The position numbers and the translations under genes were made by a program. From assembly GCA_028874335.1 (NCBI GenBank), contig JAPPJY010000039.1:52549-116548 (forward strand): a stretch of DNA of 64,000 nt, written 5' to 3'. Shown in pieces: positions 36,108 through 44,009 of the stretch. This stretch comes from Gemmatimonadota bacterium. GTDB lineage: Bacteria; Latescibacterota; UBA2968; GCA-2709665. Below the pieces are notes generated by a model. That model was not told the origin of the DNA, searched no databases, and worked only from the letters and a program-made list of their open reading frames with translations. Each line of letters opens with the position of its first letter. Position 1 is the stretch's first letter.

Positions 36108-36665
36108 ATGGTTGACGAGATTCTTTCAGAGACCAGGCAATCGATGACGAGAGCCGTGGAAGCGTTTCAGCACGAAATGTCAACGGTTCGAACGGGACGG
36201 GCAAACACGGCGCTGCTGGACAACATTCGCGCCGAATATTACGGCGCCCAGGTGCCGCTGAACCAGGTTGCGACCATCGGCATACCGGAGCCGAGGCTGA
36301 TCGTACTTCAGCCGTGGGACAAGAGCGCGATTCCGGCCATTGAAAAGGCCATCCAGACGTCGAACCTGGGCCTCACGCCGTCCAGTGACGGGACCGTTAT
36401 CCGCTTGCCGATACCCCACCTGACGGAGGAACGCCGCACGGAACTCGTGCGCGTGGTGCGCCAGATGGCGGAAGACAGCAAGGTCTCGGTTAGAAATGCC
36501 AGGCGAGACGCCAACGAGATGTTGAAAGACGGTCAGAAAGAGGGCGAGATACCTGAAGACGACTCCAGAAAGGGTCAGGACCAGGTGCAGAAGCTGACCG
36601 ACGATTTCGTGGCGGAAATCGACAAGTTGCTGGCGCGGAAGGAAGAGGAGATCATGGAGGTCTGA
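36108..36665 (+). CDS. frr: Ribosome recycling factor
   Basis: A 185-residue protein, the usual length. STVRTGRANTALLDNI, YYGAQVPLNQVATI and the C-terminal helix pair with DAN and KDG (ARRDANEMLKDGQK) are typical. Start 36108 is chosen because AAGGGA lies 8 nt before it and the length then equals that of E. coli RRF; an ATG at 36099 is an alternative. pyrH, which normally lies between tsf and frr, is absent. Confidence 0.96.
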   Translation: MVDEILSETRQSMTRAVEAFQHEMSTVRTGRANTALLDNIRAEYYGAQVPLNQVATIGIPEPRLIVLQPWDKSAIPAIEKAIQTSNLGLTPSSDGTVIRLPIPHLTEERRTELVRVVRQMAEDSKVSVRNARRDANEMLKDGQKEGEIPEDDSRKGQDQVQKLTDDFVAEIDKLLARKEEEIMEV

Positions 36666-36679
36666 GTCCCTTATGCCGT

Positions 36680-36725
36680 CCGCAACCAATCGCTGCTTTC
36701 CGGTCTTCCGAGGGTGGCGGTTTTT
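36680..36725 (+). terminator. Possible terminator after frr
   Basis: CCGCAACC-type bases near 36680 can pair with GGGTGGCGG (36712-36720), followed by TTTTTGTTT. The stem is imperfect. Confidence 0.4.
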
Positions 36726-36826
36726 GTTTGCGTGTTGTACAACCCTCCCAGTGTAACGTGAGGTAATCAAGAGGATCTAAAGAACAGACAGATGAGCGAG
36801 CGGGAAAAGAGATCGGTAGCCGTCCA

Positions 36827-39034
36827 ATGATAGAAAAGCACTACGATATATCGTTTATTGCGAACCTGGCGCTGCGGGAAAAGCAGATCCAGCAGAACTA
36901 CCGGCCAATCATTGCCGTTCACAAGTGGTTTGCTCGACGTCCGGGGACGCTGTTCCGCGGATTACTGCTGTCAGAATTCCTGGACCGACCAATTCAAGAG
37001 ACCTATTATAGGTCAAATGACCTCTCCGGTCGTCATGTTTCCGATCCGTTTATGGGCGGAGGTATTCCGATTCTGGAAGCAAACCGCGTCGGCTGTGATG
37101 TCACCGGATTCGACATAAACCCGATGTCATACTGGATTGTCAGACAGGAAATCGAGTCTCTCGATCTCCGTGCGTATGGGCAAGCCGCTGAGACCCTTCG
37201 AGACAGATTAGAGAAGGAAATAGGAAACCAATATCGAACACAATGCACACTATGCGGCTCGAATACTGCCCAGACCAAATACTTCCTATGGGTAAAAGTC
37301 AAGTCGTGTCATCAATGCCAAAGCGATATAGATCTCTTTCCCGGCTACCTGCTCTCCGCAGATTCCAGGCATCCAAGAAACGTTTTGATTTGCCCGAACT
37401 GCGGAGAACTGATCGAATGCAGCGATCGAAATTCCCCTGGTCATTGCACTTACTGTGATACGAAACTCACATTGAATGGACCTGCGAAGCGAAACCGTTG
37501 CCGGTGTTCGGCTTGTGGGGCCGAAAATAAGTATCCTGACCCAAACTCCGGACCTCCAAGGCACCGTCTTTTTGCATTGGAATATCATTGTGCTGCCTGC
37601 AAAGAGTCCCACGCCGGAAGATTCTTCAAGAAACCCGATAGACAGGATGAGGCCCGCCTTAGGGAGGTTCAACGTCGTTGGTCAGGTACTCACCCTAAAT
37701 ATGTTCCAGAAGACGAGATCCCCAGCGGCGACGAAACAAATCGCCTGCATCGCTGGGGTTACACTCGCTATCGAGAACTCTTCAACAACCGGCAGTTACT
37801 CGGCCTGGAACTGTCGGCGGCAGTGATCAGCAAAATAAAGGACGTCCGCGTCCGTGACGCTCTAGCTACGAATTTGTCCGATTTACTCCGATATCAGAAC
37901 ATGCTGTGTCGTTACGACACGAGGGCGTTGAAGTCCCTGGATATCTTTTCTATTCACGGTTTTCCAGTCGGATTGATCCATTGCGAATCGAATTTTATCG
38001 GGATTATTGAGTCAGGCCGGAATATGTGTGTGGGTAGCGGTGGATGGGCGAACATCATCGAGAAGTTTAAGAAAGCGAAGCTATATTGCGATCATCCGTT
38101 TGAAGTAATCCATCAGGGACGATCAAAGAGAATCGTCCCCGTCGAAGGAGAATGGATCGGCGGCCATCTTAACACCGACGGATCCGAATCAACTCGCTCC
38201 ATTGACATCTCTTGTCGAGACGCGGCGTCTACCAGCCTCACCGAAGGTTCACTTGATGCAGTATTTACAGACCCGCCCTACTTTGGCAATGTTCAATACG
38301 CAGAGCTCATGGATTTCTGTTATGTTTGGTTGAGAAAGCTCATCGGCAAAGATCTGGAAGCATTCAGCGCCTCTTCGACGCGCACACCTGATGAGTTGAC
38401 CGGCAACGTCGACATGGGACGCGGAATAGATCATTTTACGGAGGGGCTTTCTTCTGTTTTTCAATGCATGTCGATGGCTCTGAAATCAGGTTCCCCCCTG
38501 GCATTTACTTACCACCACAACGATATAGCTGCTTATTTTCCTGTGGCCGTGGCCATACTTGATTCCGGATTAACGTGTTCGGCATCTCTTCCATGTCCCG
38601 CGGAAATGGGCGCATCGATTCACATTGGTGGGACCGGATCCTCAATTGTCGATACTATTTTTGTTTGCCGTAAGACTGGATCCATGCAGCGAAGATGGCT
38701 CGCAGATACTCCGGATGATGTGGCTCGAATCGTTAATGAGGACCTGGTGCAACTACGTAATGGAAACGTAAAACCAACGCGTGGTGACACCAGATGTATC
38801 GCATATGGACATCTTATCCGACTGGCTATCTGGTCATTGCGTGAAGATTGGCAGAAAGACATACCAACAAATAAACGTATCCTCCGAGTTGCTAATTGGA
38901 TCCATGACTTTGGTGGATGGACGAATGTAGAAACCTGCCTTCAGTACGGCGAGCCCGCCGAGAATCTCCCCCTGTTCGCCACGCACGAGGAAATCGTCGA
39001 GTACGGACCTGAGTATGCCGAAGTTCCCTTTTGA
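36827..39034 (+). CDS. DUF1156-like DNA methyltransferase with zinc ribbons
   Basis: A 735-residue protein. The start HKWFARRPGTLFRGLL resembles DUF1156 methylases. Motif I is SDPFMGGGIPILEANRVGCDVTGFDINP (residues ~72-99, shown in two parts: FMGGG and GFDIN). The catalytic motif is DPPYFGNV with Asp482. Between them lie at least six CxxC knuckles (CTLCGS, CHQC, CPNCGE, CTYCD, CSACGA, CAACK), suggesting several zinc ribbons. DPPY enzymes methylate exocyclic amines, so N6-adenine or N4-cytosine methylation is expected. The next gene overlaps it by 20 bp and looks like a nuclease, so this is probably a restriction-modification pair. Composition is less GC-rich than the ribosomal genes upstream. 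Confidence 0.8.
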   Translation: MIEKHYDISFIANLALREKQIQQNYRPIIAVHKWFARRPGTLFRGLLLSEFLDRPIQETYYRSNDLSGRHVSDPFMGGGIPILEANRVGCDVTGFDINPMSYWIVRQEIESLDLRAYGQAAETLRDRLEKEIGNQYRTQCTLCGSNTAQTKYFLWVKVKSCHQCQSDIDLFPGYLLSADSRHPRNVLICPNCGELIECSDRNSPGHCTYCDTKLTLNGPAKRNRCRCSACGAENKYPDPNSGPPRHRLFALEYHCAACKESHAGRFFKKPDRQDEARLREVQRRWSGTHPKYVPEDEIPSGDETNRLHRWGYTRYRELFNNRQLLGLELSAAVISKIKDVRVRDALATNLSDLLRYQNMLCRYDTRALKSLDIFSIHGFPVGLIHCESNFIGIIESGRNMCVGSGGWANIIEKFKKAKLYCDHPFEVIHQGRSKRIVPVEGEWIGGHLNTDGSESTRSIDISCRDAASTSLTEGSLDAVFTDPPYFGNVQYAELMDFCYVWLRKLIGKDLEAFSASSTRTPDELTGNVDMGRGIDHFTEGLSSVFQCMSMALKSGSPLAFTYHHNDIAAYFPVAVAILDSGLTCSASLPCPAEMGASIHIGGTGSSIVDTIFVCRKTGSMQRRWLADTPDDVARIVNEDLVQLRNGNVKPTRGDTRCIAYGHLIRLAIWSLREDWQKDIPTNKRILRVANWIHDFGGWTNVETCLQYGEPAENLPLFATHEEIVEYGPEYAEVPF

Positions 39035-40052
39035 AGTCCCGTTTGACATGGTAGTCGCAGACCCGGACAGCTATGTTGATGCCGTATTCTCCAGCCTGGA
39101 GTCAGAGTTTATCGTTCTTCCAAAAGGGGACGGTTTTGTCGAATATTCGGTTTTCGAGCGCGGATACGAATCGTTGAAGGCTGCAACTGAGAGCTTCTCT
39201 CGACTTGAACCCGACGTGTTGCTTTCGGTAGTGGTTTCCATGCCGATTTCTATCGTTGTCTTGCGTTCGATGCTAGGATTCACCCCTCCCGAATGGGGGT
39301 ATGTTACCACACAGAGGACGGGCGTTACCGTAAGTCAGGGATTCGCTCGTTCCATCGACCGTAAGGTCAGAATGGCGCCAGAGATCGAACTGAAACCGGG
39401 TGAACAGTCCATTTTACGGCTCCGAGCGATGATCAGTGCAGCATGTCAACTATTGGAGCATGGTGTCCCTGACGTTCCGAGTGGACACTTGCATCGCCTG
39501 GACAAGGCCGATACGAGTGCCGGTGCTGATAGCATTCAGAATCTTGCGAGGATTGGTGTCCCATATGCGATGCTGCTGTATGAGCGATTCCTCGGAAGGC
39601 CATTTGCCGGTCATCGTGACTCCGTGAGTGAACTCATAGGGGATAGTCTGGAGTCAGCGATTGAGGATGAGCTTGTAAGGACCGGCGTTAGTTACCGTAA
39701 GACGAAACGCGCTGAACGTATCGAGGGATTTGACCAGACGCCGGATTTTATTGTACCGAGTGAATTTAACCCTCAGATTATCATCGAGGCAAAAATAACG
39801 GAGGATGACGGAACTGCACGCGATAAGGTTACAAGGATTCAACATCTGGGAGAATTGAGTCTTTCAGGTCGTACACAAAAAAAACCAAGATTTCAGGTTG
39901 TTGCCTGTATTGGCGGTCGCGGTTTCGGGGTACGCAGGGAAGATATGAAAAAGATGCTCCTGGCGACGCGGGGAAAGGTATTCACAGCTAATACAATTGA
40001 CCGGTTAGTTGACTGTACACGCTTGCAGGAGTATAGTAGCGTCAAATCGTGA
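39015..40052 (+). CDS. Putative restriction endonuclease (PD-(D/E)XK-like)
   Basis: A 345-residue protein that I cannot place in a named family. The C-terminal part carries a likely PD-(D/E)XK core: Glu in SLESAIEDELV, then TPDFIVPSE, nine residues later IIIEAKITEDDG (Glu-Ala-Lys), then a conserved-looking helix with RDKVTRI. The N-terminal ~150 residues have no recognised motif. It overlaps the methylase stop by 20 bp, so the two are translationally coupled. A cognate restriction enzyme is the simplest reading; a site cannot be predicted. Confidence 0.65.
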   Translation: MPKFPFEVPFDMVVADPDSYVDAVFSSLESEFIVLPKGDGFVEYSVFERGYESLKAATESFSRLEPDVLLSVVVSMPISIVVLRSMLGFTPPEWGYVTTQRTGVTVSQGFARSIDRKVRMAPEIELKPGEQSILRLRAMISAACQLLEHGVPDVPSGHLHRLDKADTSAGADSIQNLARIGVPYAMLLYERFLGRPFAGHRDSVSELIGDSLESAIEDELVRTGVSYRKTKRAERIEGFDQTPDFIVPSEFNPQIIIEAKITEDDGTARDKVTRIQHLGELSLSGRTQKKPRFQVVACIGGRGFGVRREDMKKMLLATRGKVFTANTIDRLVDCTRLQEYSSVKS

Positions 40053-40181
40053 TGTTTGTGTAAAAACATGCCTACGACAAGGGTCCGTTCTGCTTCACAG
40101 CCAGCCCCGAAAATCACAGTGATAGCGTATTCTTGAAATCGATGCAATCATCAAGATTCCTCTAATGAACGGGTGACTTGA

Positions 40182-41099
40182 GTGATCGTCGGCTTTGTGG
40201 GTGATTTGCACGGGCGTGTGCTTCACGCGCTCGCCCTGATTGCGACGTGGCAGAAACAAAACCGCCGGCGTTTTGACCTGCTGGTTCAGGTCGGGGATAT
40301 GGGAGCCTTTCCGGACATGGCCATCCTCGAACGGACCGCCAATCGTCACTTTGCCCTGGATCCTTCACAACGCGACTTCGTTCGTCTGATGCAAGCTGAC
40401 GCCGATCTCGCAGAGGCGTTGTCGACGCTGGGTGGAACCATTGGAACGCCCGTCCATTTCATTCGCGGCAATCACGAAGAATTCAACTGGCTGGAACAAC
40501 TGCCGCGGGATTCGGGTTCCGGTACAGCGGCCGTCGATCGTTTCGGACTGTTGCGTTACGTCCCGGACGGTACGGTGATGAGGTTCGGCAAACTACGATT
40601 CGCGTTTCTCGGCGGTGTCGAGGAACGCAGCGATGCAGCAGGCATCGACCGAAATGCATATGAAGCGCTTTTGACACTGAAACCAGGGAGCATCGACGTA
40701 CTTGTAACGCATCAGGGTCCGTACGGCAGCAGCGCCGGATTCAGAGGCGATATTCACGGATCTCGCATGATCACTGACCTGATCGAGAGGTCTCGCCCGA
40801 CGTTTCACGTGGCGGGTCACGCCCACGTGTCTTCGGGTCCTACGAGGTTTGGCGACACGTCGTATCTCGGACTCGACTGTATCGTGGCGTCGCCGCTGTA
40901 TCACCCTGAAGCGCAAGGATTTCAGCCGGGTTGTCTTGGCGTCCTGGATACCGACCACAGCAAGCTGGAGCCGGTTACAGACGATTGGCTGGCCGACTTC
41001 GAAACGCCATTCGATTTTGACGATTGGTACGAAAGAAATGAAATGTCTGATCTGTCATGGAGACGATATTCATGTAGAGGAAGTTCGAGAAGAGATTAA
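40182..41099 (+). CDS. Calcineurin-like metallophosphoesterase
   Basis: A 305-residue protein with all five metallophosphoesterase blocks: GDLH (Asp8, His10), QVGDMG, RGNHEE, VTHQGP and GHAHVS. It hydrolyses a phosphate ester with a dinuclear metal centre; the substrate is unknown. GTG start at 40182. The last 62 bases overlap a zinc-finger ORF in another frame. Confidence 0.85.
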   Translation: MIVGFVGDLHGRVLHALALIATWQKQNRRRFDLLVQVGDMGAFPDMAILERTANRHFALDPSQRDFVRLMQADADLAEALSTLGGTIGTPVHFIRGNHEEFNWLEQLPRDSGSGTAAVDRFGLLRYVPDGTVMRFGKLRFAFLGGVEERSDAAGIDRNAYEALLTLKPGSIDVLVTHQGPYGSSAGFRGDIHGSRMITDLIERSRPTFHVAGHAHVSSGPTRFGDTSYLGLDCIVASPLYHPEAQGFQPGCLGVLDTDHSKLEPVTDDWLADFETPFDFDDWYERNEMSDLSWRRYSCRGSSRRD

Positions 41100-41271
41100 A
41101 GTGGAGAGAGATATCGTATGTATTCCTATCGAAACTTCGGTTTGCAGAACTTGCGGTGAAAGATACTATGATCGCCGCACGGTGCGCTACCTGGAAGAAA
41201 TGCAGAAGAAGCTCCAATCCGGCCAGATAAGTCTCCAGCAGGTAGGAAAAGTACTGGTACCAACGGGGTGA
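41038..41271 (+). CDS. YgiT/MqsA-type zinc finger protein
   Basis: A 77-residue protein: MKCLICHGDD with a first CxxC, VCRTCGERYYDRRT with the second, then a short helix (YLEEMQKKLQSG) and a basic end. This is the N-terminal zinc domain of MqsA-type antitoxins, without the C-terminal Xre-type HTH. Such proteins are normally encoded beside a DUF4258/MqsR-like toxin. No toxin ORF is seen; the gene instead overlaps the metallophosphoesterase 3' end by 62 bp. Confidence 0.7.
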   Translation: MKCLICHGDDIHVEEVREEIKVERDIVCIPIETSVCRTCGERYYDRRTVRYLEEMQKKLQSGQISLQQVGKVLVPTG

Positions 41272-41470
41272 AGCGCCAGCGTCTGACTTGCTGTAAAATA
41301 AATGCCCGTCCGAGTCTAACGTCCCGTATTGATCGGAGATACGAGCAGCAAATGACAGATGAGACATCGTGCAGTAACCGGAAATTCTGGATATGGGCCT
41401 TGGCACGACGCTGATCGGCTAGACAGGTGTCACCGATGATTCCTGTTCGTGCTGTCTTAGACGATTTAAT

Positions 41471-42205
41471 ATGCTCCTGTTGACGGTAGTCGCCATCGTG
41501 TTTGTCGCAGCGCTCGTCCATTCGACGCTCGGGTTCGGGACCGCCCTGGTGGCGATGCCGTTGCTCGTTACGGTCCTGGACGTCGACGTCGCGACGCCTC
41601 TGGTCGGCCTGACGATGTTGACGACAATCGCCCTGCTTCTGGTCGGCTCCTGGCGGAACCTGGACGTCAGGTCTGCGTTGCACTTGCTCGCGGCTTCCCT
41701 TCCTGGAATTCCTCTCGGTCTGCTGATCCTGCGCTTCGCGCCCGATGGGGTCTTCAAGGCCGGACTTGGCATTCTGCTTATCGCCGTTGGTCTCTATTAC
41801 CTGAGAACATCGGTCCTGCCGAGGCTGGAGCATATCGGTTGGGCGCACGTGTTCGGCTTCGTGTCCGGCGTACTCGGCGGCGCCTATAACGTCAACGCGG
41901 CGCCGATGGCCGTCTACGGGATCTTGCGGCGGTGGCCTCCGGAACACTTCAAAGCGACGCTGCAGGGGTATTTTCTGCCGTCTACGCTGCTCATCGTGGC
42001 CAGCCACGGATTGGCCGGACTGTGGACGGGGGACGTCTTCGGATTCTATCTGCCGGCCGTACCCGCCGTCATTCTTGCCGTGGTGCTGGGCCGCTTCATC
42101 GGCGCACGCATTGCGCCGGATCGATTTCGGAGCGTTCTCTACACGGCGCTGTTGGCGTTAGGGGTGATGCTCCTGGTGTCGCCTCTATTGGCGGCCGTAG
42201 ATTGA
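41471..42205 (+). CDS. TauE/SafE-family membrane transporter
   Basis: A 244-residue protein with about eight hydrophobic segments. HSTLGFGTALVAMPLL near the N-terminus and the mirrored GFVSGVLGGAYNVNAAPMAVYG in the second half are the paired signature of the TauE/SafE (DUF81) permeases, which export sulfite, sulfoacetate or other anions. Substrate not predictable. Confidence 0.88.
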   Translation: MLLLTVVAIVFVAALVHSTLGFGTALVAMPLLVTVLDVDVATPLVGLTMLTTIALLLVGSWRNLDVRSALHLLAASLPGIPLGLLILRFAPDGVFKAGLGILLIAVGLYYLRTSVLPRLEHIGWAHVFGFVSGVLGGAYNVNAAPMAVYGILRRWPPEHFKATLQGYFLPSTLLIVASHGLAGLWTGDVFGFYLPAVPAVILAVVLGRFIGARIAPDRFRSVLYTALLALGVMLLVSPLLAAVD

Positions 42206-42224
42206 CCCATCGCGAGCTTCGCAG

Positions 42225-42495
42225 TTTCGCGCCTTTTGGTTTTTCGTAGTCTCGTAGTCTCGCGCTCTTTTGGTTTTTCGTATTCTCGTCGTTTCGCCGT
42301 TTCGCATTTCGTAGTCTCGGATTCTCGCAGTTTATCGTGCTTTTTTCTAAGCAGTTTTCAGTCGTTTCGTTTTTCGTCTTTTCGTTTTCTGGTTTATTCG
42401 CGTTTATTCGCGTTATTCGTAGTTTAGTTTTTGGTCGTTTCGTCTTGCGTCTTGTCGCCGTTTCGTAGTCTCGTATATTCGTAGTTTCGTTTTTT
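42225..42495. repeat. Low-complexity TTTCG-rich tract
   Basis: About 270 bp built of degenerate, tandem-like units such as TTTCG, GTAGTCTCG and CGTTTATTCG, strongly pyrimidine/T-biased on the plus strand. It fills the gap between the TauE-like gene and the VOC gene and ends at the latter's ribosome site. No coding capacity that looks real. Confidence 0.7.
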
Positions 42496-42511
42496 TGAAA
42501 GGGAGAATCTC

Positions 42512-42874
42512 GTGAATGCTACTCAACCCATGGTCGTCCATTATGTAACTGATATGGAAAAGGCGTTGCCGTTTTACCGCGACGTCCTCGGGCTGAAGGT
42601 GGAGTTCGAATCGACGGGATGGAGTACGCTACGCTGCGGAGGATGCATCGTGGCGCTCCACATCCTGTCCCCGGGGATGAGCGAAGGCTCGGTCGCCCAT
42701 GCCGGTTTGAATCTCCACGTGGACGACCTCGATGCCGCGGTGAAGGAAGTCGCGGCCGGCGGAGGAGAGGTCAGGAACGTCCGGGAGGCCGGGGGCGGCA
42801 TTCCGGTCCGCATTGCCGTGATCGCCGACCCGGTAGGCAACGTTTTCGAACTGCGGCAGTACGTCGGCGACTGA
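42512..42874 (+). CDS. VOC-superfamily (glyoxalase/bleomycin resistance-like) protein
   Basis: A 120-residue protein with the two beta-alpha-beta-beta-beta modules of the vicinal oxygen chelate fold: VVHYVTDMEKALPFYRDVLGLKV starts the first and LNLHVDDLDAAVKEVAAGGG the second; DPVGNVFELRQ supplies the last metal-ligand Glu. GTG start at 42512 with AAAGGGAGA upstream. Function within the superfamily (lyase, dioxygenase or binding protein) is open. Confidence 0.85.
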   Translation: MNATQPMVVHYVTDMEKALPFYRDVLGLKVEFESTGWSTLRCGGCIVALHILSPGMSEGSVAHAGLNLHVDDLDAAVKEVAAGGGEVRNVREAGGGIPVRIAVIADPVGNVFELRQYVGD

Positions 42875-42902
42875 ATCCGGGACCTCTCCCCCCAACCCCT
42901 TA

Positions 42903-43052
42903 AAAGCGGGGAGACGCAAGACGGGAGACGGGAGAGATTACCTGCCTTGTAAGGTTTATTCTCGTGCCGGAGGCAAGGAGGAATAACATACCGGGCAAGG
43001 CCTTCTTCTAACGTCTCACGTCTACCGTCTTCCCTCTATCCTCTACCTGTAT
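42903..43052. repeat. Dispersed repeat D, copy 2
   Basis: The same core as at 26636-26766 (ATTACCTGCCTTGT, GTGCCGGAGGCAAGGAGG) flanked by GGGAGACG-type units on the left and CGTCTCACG/CTACCGTC units on the right in inverted orientation. Confidence 0.75.
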
Positions 43053-43125
43053 TCATGCTCTTCGTGGCCTATTGAGAGGTTGTATTTTTTCGAAATGAGT
43101 TTTACCACTTGAAGGAGGTCTCTTC

Positions 43126-43653
43126 GTGAAGAACTGTTTACTCGCGGTCGTTCTGTCCGCTGTTGTCCTGTTCGTCTGGGGGTATGTCTCGTGGACGATA
43201 TTGCCCTGGCACAATGCGGTTGCGAACAAATTCGCGGACGAATCGGCCGTTTCATCGGTCCTCAAGGAAAACGCGCCTTCGGCCGGGATGTATTATCTTC
43301 CCTTTGCGCAGGAAGACCTCAAGCCCGGGGTGTTGTTCGCACTCGCGAACGTCTTGCCCGACGGCGTTGAATCGGGCATGGGAGGGATGATGGTCGTCGC
43401 CGTACTCGGTCAGGCGATCTCCGCGCTGCTCGTCCTCCTTCTTATGTGCAAGACGTCGAACCTGGACTACTGGGGACGGGTCCGCTTCGTGGCGCTCGCG
43501 GGCGTGGCCATCGGATTCGTAAGCCACTTTCCGTATTGGAACTGGTTCGGCTTCACCACGTCGTACACGCTCGTGATCATTCTGGATACGCTGATCGCAT
43601 GGACTCTTGCCGGCCTGGTTCTCGCCAGATTCGTCGAAGGGAAATCCGGGTAG
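43126..43653 (+). CDS. Small membrane protein of unknown function
   Basis: A 175-residue protein with four hydrophobic segments (about residues 4-25, 86-108, 120-137 and 147-167). The first is followed by a ~60-residue polar stretch, so one sizeable loop probably faces the periplasm. No family recognised. GTG start at 43126 after GAAGGAGG. It stands alone between repeat D and a terminator. Confidence 0.65.
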   Translation: MKNCLLAVVLSAVVLFVWGYVSWTILPWHNAVANKFADESAVSSVLKENAPSAGMYYLPFAQEDLKPGVLFALANVLPDGVESGMGGMMVVAVLGQAISALLVLLLMCKTSNLDYWGRVRFVALAGVAIGFVSHFPYWNWFGFTTSYTLVIILDTLIAWTLAGLVLARFVEGKSG

Positions 43654-43937
43654 GTTGTTTTAGCCGTGCATCAATCGACTCCACGATGCGAAATGGTATG
43701 GCGAGCCGTTGATGAAAAGGGTGTGAATGTGGGGCAGACATTCCTGTCTGCCATTCTCATTTTCCTTCTCCCTGTGTGGATGCAGAAAAAGAGCCGCTTC
43801 GACAGGCTCGATACAAGCAACCAACCTCATTGAGTCCGCCACGCCAACTCTCGCCTCGAGCCGATACCCGTGACTTTCGAAGGGTCGTCGAAGGAGATCG
43901 TCGACAGACGGCAGTTTCCGATTCCTTACCCCAAACG
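43654..43937. other. Intergenic region with REP-like motif
   Basis: No credible gene. It contains TTCGACAGGCTC (43798-43809), an inverted form of the GAGCTTGTCGAA motif that recurs at 48728 and 51565, followed by CTTTCGAAGGGTCG at about 43872. Confidence 0.45.
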
Positions 43938-43973
43938 AAAAAGACCGTGAGTTCTTTCAACTCACGGTCTTTT
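43938..43973. terminator. Bidirectional terminator
   Basis: A perfect inverted repeat, AAAAGACCGTGAGTT and AACTCACGGTCTTTT, around a 5-nt loop, with A-run before and T-run after. It serves the membrane-protein gene on the plus strand and the FtsX-type gene on the minus strand. Confidence 0.8.
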
Positions 43974-44009
43974 CTCTATGGACCCCGTCTGGCGCGCGTG
44001 TGCGTTCAC

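Noticed and set aside
42236..42427. 63-codon ORF in the TTTCG tract
   Set aside because: Ser/Phe/Arg repeats produced by low-complexity DNA.
42225..42495. CRISPR-like array
   Set aside because: Units are degenerate and contiguous with no regular spacers, and no cas genes are near.
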